Shown here in pieces: positions 54,289 to 64,000 of a DNA stretch of 64,000 bases. The stretch covers positions 1 through 64,000 of the forward strand of contig CATAJQ010000015.1 in NCBI GenBank assembly GCA_949487135.1, in the 5' to 3' direction. Below the pieces are notes generated by a model. That model ran no database searches. It had not been told where the DNA came from and worked only from the letters and a program-made list of their open reading frames with translations. A program made the position numbers and the translations under genes. Source of the DNA: Cellvibrionales bacterium UBA7375 (GTDB taxonomy: Bacteria; Pseudomonadota; Gammaproteobacteria; Pseudomonadales; Porticoccaceae). How positions within the stretch are numbered: position 1 is the stretch's first letter; the number at the start of each line of letters is the position of its first letter.

Positions 54289-56006
54289 TATTTAGAGTGC
54301 TCCGCAAGGCGAGTTCTCGCCTTTTCAAGTTTTTGCTGTGCCCCTGAAAGCGCGGCACTCAGTATATTTATTTTTTCGTCGGTCTCTGAGTCGGCAGTTG
54401 CAGCATCTAATTTATCCTGCGCCTTTTGCACGCGCATTTCGGCACTAGAAACTGCGCGTTCAAGTTTTGCTAATTCTTGTTCCGGACTGGTTTTCTTGGC
54501 GGCAGTGCGGGCCTGAGCTGCAGCGACTATATCAGCCATCGAATCAGTGCCAGTCGATGCTTTGGCTTGTTTAGCAGCTTCGCGTCGGGCGGCTCGTTTG
54601 GCTTCACGTTCCTTTTCAGCTAACTCAATACGTTGTTTGCGGAATTCAAAACGCTCGCGCGCCTGATCAGATTTAATTTTTTCTTCTTGCGCCTTTTTAA
54701 TATCACTTTTACTGCTACGGTAATGTTGTACCAAAGGGATATTACTTGGGCAGACGTAAGAGCATGCACCGCATTCAATGCAATCAAATAGATTGTGAGA
54801 TTGCAGACGATCATGGTCTTTGGCTTGCGAGTACCACAATAGCTGTTGTGGAAGCAGAGAAGCAGGGCATGCTTCAGCGCACATACCACAGCGGATACAG
54901 GGCTGAGCAGGCTCATTATGCGGTATTTCTTCGACACTAGGCGCAAGTATGCAGTTAGTAGTTTTAACGATTGGAATTTGCTTAGAGGTTAAGCTAAAGC
55001 CCATCATAGGGCCACCCATAATGACTCGACTGCAACGTTGCGCATCAAAGTTATTATGCTCCAGAAGATGTGCCACTGGTGTACCAATTAACACATCATA
55101 GTTGCGGTTAATCTCACAGGCTTCACCTGTCATTGTGGTTACCCGAGAGATTAGAGGCTCACCATCAACCACAGCTCGCTTTATGGCATAAGTGGTTCCA
55201 ATATTGACACACACCATACCTATATCGGCAGGAATTTTTCCGCTGGGTAATTCTTTACCAGTAAGAATATAAATCAGCTGTTTTTCACCGCCAGATGGGT
55301 ATTTGGTCGGGAAGGACACCACGTTAATACCCGTATCTTGGGTATGTGGCTCGAATGCAGCTATAGCTTCAGGTTTATTATCCTCAATGCCAATTAAAAT
55401 ATTATGCGGATTACCTAAAATATGGCTAAGAATACGAATACCTTCGACAATTTCTTCGGCACGTTCTCTGATAAGTGAATCATCAGCAGTGATGTAGGGC
55501 TCACACTCGGTGGCATTAATGATTAGGGTATCGATTGGCCGCTGAAACCCCGGATTTAATTTGACTGAGGTCGGAAATCCGGCACCACCCATACCTGCAA
55601 TACCAGCTTCTGTGATAATAGATAACAGCGCAGAAGAACTAGTATGTTCAAAATCACTAATGCCTGATTTTTCGATCCATTGGTCGTTGCCATCGCTGGT
55701 GATTTCGACACAAAGTGCTTCCATACCAGATGAGTGGGCAATAGGTCGCGATTCTATAGCAGTAATTGTGCCTGATGTCGGCGCATGTATGGCAGCAGAA
55801 ACAGTGCCCGCGGGATCAGCAATTTTTTGCCCCTTGAGAACAATGTCTCCCTGTTTTACGCAGGCGATTGACGGCGCACCAATATGCTGGCCTAGGGGAA
55901 CTACCAATTTCTCAGGTATTGGTAGACTGCCAATGGGCTGAGTAAGCGATTGGATTTTATTTTCCGGAGGGTGAACGCCGCCCGGTGTAACCCAGGTCTG
56001 TCTCAT
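54288..56006 (-). CDS. rsxC: Electron transport complex subunit RsxC
   Basis: Peripheral NADH/ferredoxin-handling subunit, 572 residues. Nqo1/RnfC-like region with [16 protein letters not shown] and [10 protein letters not shown] (flavin/NADH domain), then two [4Fe-4S] sites, [12 protein letters not shown] and [13 protein letters not shown] charged coiled-coil tail of about 130 residues follows; E. coli RsxC has a longer repeat-rich tail. Overlaps rsxB by four bases. Confidence 0.95.
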   Translation of the reverse strand: MRQTWVTPGGVHPPENKIQSLTQPIGSLPIPEKLVVPLGQHIGAPSIACVKQGDIVLKGQKIADPAGTVSAAIHAPTSGTITAIESRPIAHSSGMEALCVEITSDGNDQWIEKSGISDFEHTSSSALLSIITEAGIAGMGGAGFPTSVKLNPGFQRPIDTLIINATECEPYITADDSLIRERAEEIVEGIRILSHILGNPHNILIGIEDNKPEAIAAFEPHTQDTGINVVSFPTKYPSGGEKQLIYILTGKELPSGKIPADIGMVCVNIGTTYAIKRAVVDGEPLISRVTTMTGEACEINRNYDVLIGTPVAHLLEHNNFDAQRCSRVIMGGPMMGFSLTSKQIPIVKTTNCILAPSVEEIPHNEPAQPCIRCGMCAEACPASLLPQQLLWYSQAKDHDRLQSHNLFDCIECGACSYVCPSNIPLVQHYRSSKSDIKKAQEEKIKSDQARERFEFRKQRIELAEKEREAKRAARREAAKQAKASTGTDSMADIVAAAQARTAAKKTSPEQELAKLERAVSSAEMRVQKAQDKLDAATADSETDEKINILSAALSGAQQKLEKARTRLAEHSK

Positions 56007-56623
56007 GCCGCATCCTCATGATTTGAATCACTGTGTGTTTTATCTGTCGCTATTAGGCCATTGGGTAATGGCGGTGCCGGCCACTGCCATTCTTTGATAC
56101 CAGTCTCAACCGGCAGCATATCAATGCAGTCTACCGGACAGGGTTCTACACAAAGATCGCAACCAGTGCACTCATCAACAATCACCGTATGCATTAATTT
56201 TGCCGCACCCAAAATAGCGTCAACGGGGCAGGCTTGAATACATTTGGTACAGCCAATACATTCTGCCTCGCGAATATACGCAACAGACTTTACTTCAGCT
56301 TCCTGACCATGCTCCTGATCTAACTCAGGTGCCGACACATCAAGTAGATTGGCAATGGCGTTAATAGTTGATTGGCCACCCGGTGGACACTTATTAATTT
56401 CATCACCATTGGCGATAGATTCGGCATAGGGTCTGCAGCCGGGGAAGCCACATTGACCACATTGAGTCTGAGGTAATAGCTCATCGATTTGTTCGATAAC
56501 TGGGTCGCCTACAATCTTAAATTTTTCAGCCGCAAAGCCGAGCAGGGCCCCAAAAATAATTCCGAGTCCCGCCAGTGCCACAAGTGCGGCAATGATAGGT
56601 TGCTGAATAATAAAATCTAGCAT
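56003..56623 (-). CDS. rsxB: Electron transport complex subunit RsxB
   Basis: Fe-S subunit of 206 residues. N-terminal membrane anchor ([20 protein letters not shown]), an Fe-S motif CGQCGFPGC, then two [4Fe-4S] ferredoxin motifs ([24 protein letters not shown]). No spacer separates it from rsxA. High confidence. Confidence 0.95.
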   Translation of the reverse strand: MLDFIIQQPIIAALVALAGLGIIFGALLGFAAEKFKIVGDPVIEQIDELLPQTQCGQCGFPGCRPYAESIANGDEINKCPPGGQSTINAIANLLDVSAPELDQEHGQEAEVKSVAYIREAECIGCTKCIQACPVDAILGAAKLMHTVIVDECTGCDLCVEPCPVDCIDMLPVETGIKEWQWPAPPLPNGLIATDKTHSDSNHEDAA

Positions 56624-57199
56624 CTAGACCAGCCCGCCAAATCCCATAAATGCCAATGACATCAAGCCGGCTGAAATCATAGCGATAGCAGCGCCCTCAA
56701 ACGGTTGAGGAATATCTGCTGCTGCTAGCCTTTCACGCATGGCAGAAAACAGGATAAGTACCAGAGAAAATCCTGCGCCAGCACCAAAGCCATAGAGTGA
56801 TGCATGGGCAAAACTTAGTGGCTTCGCAGCATTTTGCAAAGCAACACCTAGAACGGCACAGTTAGTGGTAATTAATGGTAAAAACACACCTAGTACACGG
56901 TAAAGTAAGGGACTGGTTTTTTCGATAAACATCTTTGTGAACTGCACTACGGCGGCAATCACCATAATAAAGCTAATGGTGCGCAGATATTCAAGCTCCA
57001 ACGGTATTAGTACTGCTCTATCCACCACGTAGCTAACCATGGCGGTTAAAGTCAGTACAAAAGTGGTTGCAGCGGACATGCCGATGGCTGATTCAAGTTT
57101 TTTTGATACACCCATAAATGGGCACAGCCCAAGGAACTGTACTAGAACATAGTTGTTGATCAGCACTGAGCTAACCAAGATTACAGCGACTTCTTGCAT
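56624..57199 (-). CDS. rsxA: Electron transport complex subunit RsxA
   Basis: Integral membrane subunit, 191 residues, six hydrophobic segments ([38 protein letters not shown]). Paralogue of RsxE with its Cys residues for the shared Fe-S site. First gene of the operon, 152 bases downstream of metG on the same strand. High confidence. Confidence 0.95.
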   Translation of the reverse strand: MQEVAVILVSSVLINNYVLVQFLGLCPFMGVSKKLESAIGMSAATTFVLTLTAMVSYVVDRAVLIPLELEYLRTISFIMVIAAVVQFTKMFIEKTSPLLYRVLGVFLPLITTNCAVLGVALQNAAKPLSFAHASLYGFGAGAGFSLVLILFSAMRERLAAADIPQPFEGAAIAMISAGLMSLAFMGFGGLV

Positions 57200-57308
57200 C
57201 TATTACTCAAATTGCCTTAGTAGGTATGTATTATCATGGAATCAACTACCTCTATTCAATATATAAAAAAATAGTTTTTAGTCCATTTAGGAATAACAAA
57301 TTTACTAC

Positions 57309-57326
57309 AGAGACTAACAGGTCTCT
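57309..57326 (-). other. Hairpin between metG and rsxA
   Basis: AGAGAC, loop of six, GTCTCT, 26 bases downstream of the metG stop. It lacks a good T-tract, so it is a weak terminator at best; metG and rsx may be partly co-transcribed. Confidence 0.3.
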
Positions 57327-57351
57327 AATTGCATCTAATATTGTTACAAAA

Positions 57352-59373
57352 TCAGGTAATTCTCTGGCCGGGTTTAGCACCACTGTCGGGAGAAAGTAGA
57401 TGGATGCCATCATCATCACCCGCAGCTAAGACCATGCCCTCAGAAATGCCAAAGCGCATTTTTCGCGGCGCTAAATTCGCCACCATTACGGTTAATCGTC
57501 CTTCTAAATCTGCTGCTTGATAGGAAGATTTAATGCCGGAAAATACTTTGCGAGTTTCACCGCCAATATCTAGGGTTAGGGCGAGTAATTTATCAGCACC
57601 CTCAACATCCTCAGCCTTTACAATTCGTGCGACCCGAAGATCAACTTTCATAAAGTCATCAAAGTTAATCTCAGGGGCAATTGGCTCATCGGCCAGAGGT
57701 CCTCCAAGCACCACTCTAGTCGTCTGTTCCACTTCTTGTTTGCTAGCGTCAACCATACACTCAACCTTTTCCTGTTCCACCCGCTGTAGCAGTGGTTTAA
57801 AGTTGTTAATTTGATGCCCAATTAGGGGTTGTTTGATGCTTTCCCAAGTTAATTGGTCATTGAGGAATGCTTCACCGTCGGCAGCCATAGCAGGAATAAC
57901 TGGTTTCAGATACGTTAAAAGTAGCCTGAAGAGATTAATTCCTAAAGAGCAGATATCTTGCACCTGCTGTTGCTGGCTTGGGTCTTTATTTAGTTTCCAT
58001 GGCTCTTTAGCGGCAATATATTCATTGGCGGCATCAGCCTGAGCCATGATTTCTCTAATTGCCTTGCTGTATTCGCGATTTTCATAGTGCTCGGCAATCT
58101 TATTGCCAGCTTCGCTTACCTGCTGCCAAAGCGCGTTATCCGCAATCGTTGAGGATAAAATCCCATCATTACCCTTGGTAACAAATTTGGCGCAACGGCT
58201 GGCAATATTTACAACTTTACCCACTAAGTCGCTATTTACCTTCTGGATAAAGTCTTCTAAATTAAGATCTATATCTTCAACCGATGCCGTGAGCTTAGAG
58301 GCATAGTAATAGCGTAAATACTCAGGGTTAAGATGGTCTAAATAACAGCGGGCATTGATAAAGGTGCCTCTAGATTTAGACATTTTCTTACCATTGACGG
58401 TAACAAAACCATGAACGCATACTTTGGTTGGAGTTCTAAAGTTAGCGCTGGTTAGCATAGCCGGCCAAAATAGCGCATGGAAATTAACAATATCCTTACC
58501 GATAAAATGATACAGTTCAGCCGAGCTGTCAGCCCCCCAGAATTGATCAAAATCTAAATTTTGTTGATCGCAGAGGTTTTTAAAGCTGGCCATATAACCA
58601 ATAGGTGCATCCAGCCATACATAGAAAAACTTGTTCGGTGCATTGGGTATTTCAAAGCCAAAGTAGGGTGCATCGCGGCTGATATCCCATTCCTGTAGTC
58701 CACTGTCTAACCACTCCCCCAGTTTATTAGCCACCTCGTCTTGCACCGCGCCACTGCGGGTCCAAGATTTTAAAAACTCGGTAAATTCAGGCAGCTTAAA
58801 GAAGTAATGGGTTGATTGTTTCTCGATGGGTGTAGTGCCAGATAGCGCAGAAACTGGATTGATTAAATCTGTGGGCGAGTAAGTAGCGCCGCAGGCTTCG
58901 CAGTTATCGCCGTACTGATCCACGGCCTTACACTTAGGACAGGTACCCTTGATATAGCGATCAGCTAGAAAAAGTTGTTTTTCCGCATCAAAAGCCTGAG
59001 TAATCTCACGCTTAGCAATATGATCATTTTCAACTAATCGGTTATAGATTAACTCAGCGTAGTGTTTATTCTCATCTGAGTGAGTGCTGTGGTAATTATC
59101 AACACTGATATGAAAATCGCGAAAGTCTGCTTCATGAATACTGCGCATATCGGCAATATGTTGCTCAGGACTAATGCCTTTTTCGTCTGCCTTAAGCATA
59201 ATTGCAGTACCATGGGCATCATCAGCAGAAACATAGTAACATTGGTGGCCGCGCATACGTTGAAAGCGAACCCAAACATCGGTTTGCGTATATTCGAGAA
59301 TATGCCCCAAATGCAATGCTGCATTGGCATAAGGCAGGGCGTTTGTGACCAAAATTTGGCGCTTTTCTGTCAT
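57352..59373 (-). CDS. metG: Methionyl-tRNA synthetase
   Basis: Attaches methionine to tRNA-Met. The 673 residues have the HIGH-like HLGHIL, a zinc knuckle [27 protein letters not shown], and a C-terminal EMAP-like tRNA-binding domain ([13 protein letters not shown]), which makes the dimeric long form. Divergent from mrp, upstream of rsxA, as in Pseudomonas. High confidence. Confidence 0.98.
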   Translation of the reverse strand: MTEKRQILVTNALPYANAALHLGHILEYTQTDVWVRFQRMRGHQCYYVSADDAHGTAIMLKADEKGISPEQHIADMRSIHEADFRDFHISVDNYHSTHSDENKHYAELIYNRLVENDHIAKREITQAFDAEKQLFLADRYIKGTCPKCKAVDQYGDNCEACGATYSPTDLINPVSALSGTTPIEKQSTHYFFKLPEFTEFLKSWTRSGAVQDEVANKLGEWLDSGLQEWDISRDAPYFGFEIPNAPNKFFYVWLDAPIGYMASFKNLCDQQNLDFDQFWGADSSAELYHFIGKDIVNFHALFWPAMLTSANFRTPTKVCVHGFVTVNGKKMSKSRGTFINARCYLDHLNPEYLRYYYASKLTASVEDIDLNLEDFIQKVNSDLVGKVVNIASRCAKFVTKGNDGILSSTIADNALWQQVSEAGNKIAEHYENREYSKAIREIMAQADAANEYIAAKEPWKLNKDPSQQQQVQDICSLGINLFRLLLTYLKPVIPAMAADGEAFLNDQLTWESIKQPLIGHQINNFKPLLQRVEQEKVECMVDASKQEVEQTTRVVLGGPLADEPIAPEINFDDFMKVDLRVARIVKAEDVEGADKLLALTLDIGGETRKVFSGIKSSYQAADLEGRLTVMVANLAPRKMRFGISEGMVLAAGDDDGIHLLSPDSGAKPGQRIT

Positions 59374-59424
59374 GGTCGAGAAACTCTATTACAATGATTG
59401 TAAAAAGACGCCACTATAGCGATT

Positions 59425-59447
59425 TTGCACCAACTTTTCATGTGCAA
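59425..59447. promoter_or_regulatory. Inverted repeat in the metG/mrp divergent region
   Basis: TTGCAC, 11 bases, GTGCAA: perfect 6-bp arms in the 117-base gap between the two start codons. Placement suits a dyad operator, but no known regulator could be assigned. Confidence 0.35.
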
Positions 59448-59490
59448 TTCAGTCATTTTAGTTAAAAGTTAGTACTAATAAGAGGTCTTT

Positions 59491-60294
59491 GTGTTAGAGA
59501 AGGTTAAATATATTGTTGCAGTTGCCTCCGGTAAGGGGGGCGTTGGTAAATCAACTACTGCGGTGAATACCGCATTAGCCCTTCAAGCAATGGGTAAATC
59601 GGTAGGTCTTTTAGATGCAGATATCTATGGGCCAAGTATAGCCATGATGCTGGGTGTGCCAGAGGATCAGCGGCCTGAAGTAGTTAATGAAAAATTCTTT
59701 AAGCCGGTTATAGCCCATGGTTTGGCCACTATTTCTATGGCTTATTTAACCACTGAAAAAACACCAATGGTATGGCGAGGACCTATGGCCGCGGGTGCAC
59801 TGCAGCAATTACTGCAGCAAACGGATTGGGGTGAGTTGGATATTTTGGTGGTCGATATGCCGCCGGGAACGGGTGATATTCAACTAACATTGGCACAAAA
59901 AGCACAAATTTCTGGTGCGGTCATTGTGACTACGCCGCAAAATATTGCGCTATTGGATGCCAAAAAAGGTATTGAGATGTTTGTAAAAGTAAAAATACCA
60001 GTTTTGGGCATCGTTGAAAATATGGCAACCCATATTTGTTCCAACTGTGGTGCCGAAGAGTCGATTTTTGGTGATGGGGGCGGTGAAAAGGTTGCAGATC
60101 AATACCAAACTAAATTACTTGGCAGTTTGCCGCTTGATCGGACTATTCGTGAACAGGGTGACGCGGGTAAGCCAATTTCAATCTCACAAACCAAACCAGA
60201 AATAACCTCACATTATATTAAAATAGCAGAGCATTTGATGGCGCAATTAGAGCAATTAGACACTGATTCATCGCCACAGATTGTTTTTGAATAG
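59491..60294 (+). CDS. apbC: Mrp/ApbC-type Fe-S cluster carrier P-loop ATPase
   Basis: Carries or inserts Fe-S clusters. The 267 residues start at a GTG (AGAGG upstream) and go almost at once into VASGKGGVGKSTTAVNTA, the deviant Walker A. CSNC in HICSNCGAEES is the cluster-binding pair. The N-terminal MIP18/DUF59 domain of longer Mrp proteins is missing, so this is a short form. Next to metG and dcd, the usual setting. Confidence 0.92.
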   Translation: MLEKVKYIVAVASGKGGVGKSTTAVNTALALQAMGKSVGLLDADIYGPSIAMMLGVPEDQRPEVVNEKFFKPVIAHGLATISMAYLTTEKTPMVWRGPMAAGALQQLLQQTDWGELDILVVDMPPGTGDIQLTLAQKAQISGAVIVTTPQNIALLDAKKGIEMFVKVKIPVLGIVENMATHICSNCGAEESIFGDGGGEKVADQYQTKLLGSLPLDRTIREQGDAGKPISISQTKPEITSHYIKIAEHLMAQLEQLDTDSSPQIVFE

Positions 60295-60380
60295 AGCGGT
60301 TTGCTGATGGCCCATAAGTCGGTATGATACGGGGCTCAATTTTTACTATAACCTTTCTAACGTAGTTGGAGTCAACACAG

Positions 60381-60947
60381 ATGAGTATTAAGTCAGACCA
60401 TTGGATTCGCCAAATGTCCGAACAACATAAAATGATCGAGCCCTACGAGGCGGGACAAGTTCGTTATCATGACGATGAGCGAGTTATTTCTTATGGTGTC
60501 TCCAGCTATGGTTACGATGTTCGATGTGCTGATGAGTTTAAGATTTTTACCAATATTCATTCAAAAACAGTAGATCCAAAAAACTTCGATAATGATGCTT
60601 TTGTCGATATCAAAGGCGACTACTGTATTATTCCACCCAATTCATTTGCTCTGGCACGCACGGTTGAATATTTTAGAATTCCGCGTCAGGTACTGACAGT
60701 ATGTTTAGGTAAATCAACCTATGCGCGCTGTGGGATTATCGTAAACGTAACACCTCTTGAGCCAGAGTGGGAAGGTCATGTAACACTGGAATTTTCTAAT
60801 ACCACAAACTTGCCAGCAAAAATCTATGCCAATGAAGGTGTGGCTCAAATGTTATTTTTCGAGTCAGATCAGGTGTGTGAGACATCCTATGCTGATCGCG
60901 GCGGCAAGTATCAGGGTCAAACAGGTGTTACGCTACCTAAAACCTAA
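60381..60947 (+). CDS. dcd: dCTP deaminase
   Basis: Converts dCTP to dUTP for thymidylate synthesis. ATG at 60381 gives 188 residues, [19 protein letters not shown] at the start; an earlier TTG at 60366 is less likely. [36 protein letters not shown] and [17 protein letters not shown] are diagnostic. Ends flush against the DUF3014 gene. High confidence. Confidence 0.96.
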   Translation: MSIKSDHWIRQMSEQHKMIEPYEAGQVRYHDDERVISYGVSSYGYDVRCADEFKIFTNIHSKTVDPKNFDNDAFVDIKGDYCIIPPNSFALARTVEYFRIPRQVLTVCLGKSTYARCGIIVNVTPLEPEWEGHVTLEFSNTTNLPAKIYANEGVAQMLFFESDQVCETSYADRGGKYQGQTGVTLPKT

Positions 60948-61835
60948 TCAGGGGTTTAGCAAGGCCTCTCTTAAAGCTTTAGCCTGTTGTTGAATGCGTC
61001 GGGTATTTTCTGGACCAGCGCGCAACAACTGCTTTTGCAGCGGCATTAGGCTTTCTAGTTCAGGGTCAGCAAATTTGTAAGCGACTGATTCCCTTGTAAG
61101 CTTTAACGGTTCAATAATAACCGGTGTTGTCAAAATATTATCGATTGTTTGCAAAATAATTCCGTCCATCTGTCTTGGTCTATAGCCAAGCTCAGCAAAA
61201 GCGGATTCTAAAAGGGGGCGCACTCTGTGGAAAAATTGCGCCATGTTTTGCATATCTACTTTCAGTAAAATACTAATTGCATCGTCATAGCGCTCATAAT
61301 TACCTGCATTAAGCCAGATCTCATCATCCTGCCTATGGGTGGTAAAGCTTCCCTCGGGTGAGCCGAGTGGAAATACTTTTTCTGATACAGAGCCTCGGGC
61401 TAGCCCATCCATAAAGCTCGCTGAACGGCGAATTAAATCATCGAGTTTTAACCAATTAGATAGCCCTTCGGAAGGTTGATTCTCTAGCACAATCTCGCGT
61501 ACAAGAGAATCGCTACTATCCAGTGTAGGCAACGATGGCGTGGCTATTTTTAAGGTAGCTGGCTGCTCCACCTGAGGTGTATTTTGTTCCAAAATGTCAT
61601 CGTTAATAGCTTTGGGCGATGGGTTAGAATTTTGTGGAATTTCAGCAGAGGGGGTTTCGGCTGCAGCGGCGGCATTTTCTATAATGATTTGTTCAGGTAT
61701 AACCCCCATTAGCTCATAGTCATCCTGCGTAGACAGATTACCTGTTTTGAAGAGCACCCCAAAAATAAGTGCTACAGCGACTAGGCTGCCGGTTGCAATA
61801 ACAAATTTACTTGAGCCTGATTTCTCTAATGCCAT
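60948..61835 (-). CDS. DUF3014 family membrane-anchored protein
   Basis: Protein of 295 residues with one N-terminal transmembrane segment (about 11-29, VIATGSLVAVALIFGVLF), a Pro/Ser/Ala-rich linker, and a C-terminal domain matching DUF3014 (SDSLVREIVLENQPSEGLSN, SFMDGLARGSVSEKVFPLG). Function unknown; likely periplasmic. It follows the DUF3108 gene, as in many gammaproteobacteria. Confidence 0.82.
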   Translation of the reverse strand: MALEKSGSSKFVIATGSLVAVALIFGVLFKTGNLSTQDDYELMGVIPEQIIIENAAAAAETPSAEIPQNSNPSPKAINDDILEQNTPQVEQPATLKIATPSLPTLDSSDSLVREIVLENQPSEGLSNWLKLDDLIRRSASFMDGLARGSVSEKVFPLGSPEGSFTTHRQDDEIWLNAGNYERYDDAISILLKVDMQNMAQFFHRVRPLLESAFAELGYRPRQMDGIILQTIDNILTTPVIIEPLKLTRESVAYKFADPELESLMPLQKQLLRAGPENTRRIQQQAKALREALLNP

Positions 61836-61837
61836 GC

Positions 61838-62629
61838 TTAAATCTCTGTCGTATTTTTAAGAGGTAATATCAAATTACCATTTAATTGACCCTGATCTAA
61901 AACCAAGGTTTTCTTTGCGTCTTTTTCAAATGTTTCCATCTTGAGAATGATAAAATCCCAATCGGTTGCAAGCCAAATCTTGGCTTTTTTACTGGCGTTA
62001 TTTCCCAGTCTTTCAACAATCAGGCTATTAAACGAACCATTACTAGTGTTAACAGTTTCACGTCCCAGCACTCTGAATTGATACTGTTTTAATTGCCCTT
62101 TTCTAATAACAGTGTAGGCGAATTTTTCCTTTCCTGAAGAAACATCCATACGCAGTTGCTGGTTGAGCGAAATTCTATCAAGTTGGCCGGGCGATAAATC
62201 TATTTTGCCAGACTGATCTTTTAATGTGTATGAGAGAGTCATGTCGTTCCAGTCAAATTGCTGGGATTCTGAACGACTACCCATTAGCGTCTTTTGTCGT
62301 TTGGAATATTCTATCGGCATAATATCCCCATGCTGTGGTACTTCAAAGCTAGCAAATTCATTGATCGTGCCGAGAAAATTTTTAGCCTCTACTGTAAGGC
62401 TATATCGACCATTTTCAAAGTTCAATTGATGGGTTACCTCAATCTTCATTCCACTAAGGTCTGCGATATAGCTAAGGCTGTAGGGTTTAAGTGCTAAATA
62501 GCGGTTACCCTGTTGTTCAGAATATGCTGGCATGCCATACGCAAAACCAAACACCAAGCTAGCAATTAAAGCTATTCTAGATAAATGTGTGCGGCGCAGT
62601 ATGAACTTAACGAGGTTTAACAGTTTCAT
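61838..62629 (-). CDS. DUF3108 family exported protein
   Basis: Predicted periplasmic protein of 263 residues with a signal peptide (SRIALIASLVFGFAYGMPAY region, about 17-36) and a DUF3108 beta-rich body (LKPYSLSYIADLSGMKIEV, RVLGRETVNTSNGSFNSL, WLATDWDFIILKMET). No enzyme motif is visible. Between purN and the DUF3014 gene, a conserved neighbourhood without known reason. Confidence 0.82.
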   Translation of the reverse strand: MKLLNLVKFILRRTHLSRIALIASLVFGFAYGMPAYSEQQGNRYLALKPYSLSYIADLSGMKIEVTHQLNFENGRYSLTVEAKNFLGTINEFASFEVPQHGDIMPIEYSKRQKTLMGSRSESQQFDWNDMTLSYTLKDQSGKIDLSPGQLDRISLNQQLRMDVSSGKEKFAYTVIRKGQLKQYQFRVLGRETVNTSNGSFNSLIVERLGNNASKKAKIWLATDWDFIILKMETFEKDAKKTLVLDQGQLNGNLILPLKNTTEI

Positions 62630-62647
62630 AATAGCTTAGACTACAAC

Positions 62648-63331
62648 CTAGCTGGATGGTTCGATGGAATTATAAATTATTCCATGCTCGGAAATTGGCT
62701 GGTTGTCTAGCTTTACGCCATTATTATCCATTATTAATCTATCGTCACAGAACCACTTAACGGCCTCAGGATAAATCTTATGTTCAAACGCTAATACCTT
62801 TGAGGCTAGGGAACGTTCATCATCTGTACTTTCTATTGCAACCTGAGCCTGAACAATGGATGGCCCACCATCTAATTCAGGGGTGACAAAATGAACAGTT
62901 GCACCGGCTTTTTTGTCGCCCGCTTCAATCGCACGCCTGTGAGTATGAAGCCCCGGGTAGGCTGGCAATAGGGAAGGGTGTATATTCATCATCCGCCCTA
63001 AAAAATGATCGACAAACTCGGGAGTAAGGATGCGCATAAAGCCAGCTAAAATGACAAGGTCTGGGCTAAAGCTATCAATTAATTCACTTAGCGCTATATC
63101 AAACGATTCTCGAGTATCAAAGGCTCTATGATCGATTGCCACATTTGGAATGCTGGCTCTCGCAGCCCTTTCCAAGCCGCCAGCATCGGGGTTGTTGCTG
63201 ATAACGGCGGATACGGTGGCATTTATATCACCATTTTCACAGCCATCTATTAGCGATTGAAGGTTCGAACCTCCCCCGGAAACTAAAATAAGTAATCGTT
63301 TGCTCGCTGACGATTGAGTGCTATCAGTCAT
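62648..63331 (-). CDS. purN: Phosphoribosylglycinamide formyltransferase
   Basis: Formyl-tetrahydrofolate-dependent step of purine synthesis. The 227 residues carry [23 protein letters not shown], the catalytic [14 protein letters not shown] and [11 protein letters not shown]. The C-terminal tail (about 195-227) is longer than in E. coli PurN. Overlaps purM by eight bases. High confidence. Confidence 0.97.
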   Translation of the reverse strand: MTDSTQSSASKRLLILVSGGGSNLQSLIDGCENGDINATVSAVISNNPDAGGLERAARASIPNVAIDHRAFDTRESFDIALSELIDSFSPDLVILAGFMRILTPEFVDHFLGRMMNIHPSLLPAYPGLHTHRRAIEAGDKKAGATVHFVTPELDGGPSIVQAQVAIESTDDERSLASKVLAFEHKIYPEAVKWFCDDRLIMDNNGVKLDNQPISEHGIIYNSIEPSS

Positions 63332-64000
63332 TCATTTGAACCTGTGGTTGCCCATCCTTGGTTTCTTCGATAGTGCCCAGTACAAAGGCTTGTTCACCAT
63401 TTTCAGTTAGAAGTTTAAGCGCTTCAGCTTCGGCTTCGGCGGGAACACAAATGACCATGCCAACACCGCAGTTTAGCGTTCTGTACATTTCTTGAGTTTC
63501 AATATTGCCGTTTTGTTGTAGCCAGTCGAATACGATCGGACGCTTCCATGCCTGAGTGTTGATGACCGCTGTGGCATTATCGGGCAGTACGCGAGGAATA
63601 TTCTCTAGTAAACCGCCGCCGGTAATATGAGCAATAGCATGAACGGGTAGTTTAGAAATAAGCTTTAGTAACGATTTAACATAGATTTTTGTTGGCGCCA
63701 TAAGAAGGTCGATAAGTTTCTCGCCCTCGAGTTCAAGGCTGGAAGTATCTGTTTTTGTGATCTCTAGTACTTTGCGTATCAGTGAGTAACCGTTGGAATG
63801 GGGTCCGCTTGAGGCCAAGCCAATCAGCGTATCGCCAACAGCCACTTTTGAACCATCAATAAGCTCAGATTTTTCTGCTATACCCACACAGAACCCCGCA
63901 AGATCATAATCTTCGCCTTCGTACATGCCGGGCATTTCTGCTGTTTCACCACCAATCAGTGAGCATCCAGAAAGCTCACAGCCATCAGCAATACCGCTTA
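63324..64000 (-). CDS. purM: Phosphoribosylformylglycinamidine cyclo-ligase (5' end outside window)
   Basis: AIR synthetase in purine synthesis. The frame is open to the window edge and the start lies beyond it; the visible part begins with codons reading [19 protein letters not shown] before [38 protein letters not shown] and [16 protein letters not shown] are diagnostic. Coupled to purN. High confidence. Confidence 0.97.
   Translation of the reverse strand, partial: SGIADGCELSGCSLIGGETAEMPGMYEGEDYDLAGFCVGIAEKSELIDGSKVAVGDTLIGLASSGPHSNGYSLIRKVLEITKTDTSSLELEGEKLIDLLMAPTKIYVKSLLKLISKLPVHAIAHITGGGLLENIPRVLPDNATAVINTQAWKRPIVFDWLQQNGNIETQEMYRTLNCGVGMVICVPAEAEAEALKLLTENGEQAFVLGTIEETKDGQPQVQMND

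Noticed and set aside
63255..63275. GGTTCGAAC, like a tRNA T-loop
   Set aside because: It lies within purN and encodes the conserved GGGSNLQSL; no cloverleaf can be formed around it.
1..64000. Mobile elements, CRISPR arrays, toxin-antitoxin or phage genes
   Set aside because: No transposase, integrase, direct-repeat array or phage gene was seen on either strand; the ratA-ratB pair is a conserved housekeeping-type pair, not an accessory module.

Overview
The window is a chromosomal stretch of a gammaproteobacterium, seen in the gene content and order. Examples are lptM-lysA-dapF-DUF484 divergent from cyaY, hemC-hemD, dksA-gluQ-pcnB-folK-panB, zapG/zapE-rplM-rpsI-petA-petBC-sspA-sspB, lpoA-yraN-diaA-dolP divergent from rsmI, dcd-mrp divergent from metG-rsxABCDGE, and purM-purN-DUF3108-DUF3014. 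The AT-leaning composition, very short intergenic gaps and Pseudomonas/Cellvibrio-like order suggest a free-living, probably marine, relative of the Cellvibrionales group; that placement is inference. No tRNA, rRNA, CRISPR array, insertion sequence or prophage was seen.

Layout. 1-5314: end of a TonB-dependent receptor, then a lone periplasmic binding protein overlapping a hybrid sensor kinase, a possible import-plus-sensing cassette. 5315-5741: a non-coding gap with consecutive hairpins ending in a terminator, before RNase R. 8168-16784: lysine/diaminopimelate genes, cyaY, argH, haem genes hemC-hemD, then prfA-prmC. 16956-21912: a DEAD-box helicase, smpB, a sodium symporter, ratA-ratB, bamE, fur. 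21950-27220 (minus strand): dksA-gluQ, a 408-base gap with a candidate CrcZ-like small RNA, then pcnB-folK-deoxynucleoside kinase-panB. 27426-36910: sfsA, a small Rieske protein, an M15 peptidase, two cysE paralogues, dgkA, an AhpA-like membrane protein divergent from serB, efp-epmA, comF, zapG. 37108-43202: zapE, ribosomal proteins L13 and S9, Rieske protein, a fused cytochrome b/c1 gene, sspA-sspB. 43236-49342: a thiolase, the cell-envelope cluster dolP-diaA-yraN-lpoA, rsmI, rnt. 49342-60947: pyrC, argG, the six-gene Rsx/Rnf electron-transfer operon, metG, mrp, dcd. 60948-64000: DUF3014, DUF3108, purN and the start-truncated purM.

Most of the window is housekeeping. The items most worth a second look are: (i) efp-epmA, where epmA has no ordinary start codon and an 8-bp hairpin covers its ribosome binding site; (ii) the single-gene cytochrome b-c1 fusion; (iii) the structured RNA candidates upstream of rnr and between gluQ and pcnB; (iv) the receptor/binding protein/hybrid kinase cassette; (v) yraN with one in-frame stop codon and an otherwise intact reading frame; and (vi) neighbouring genes whose start or stop codons share a palindromic tetranucleotide.
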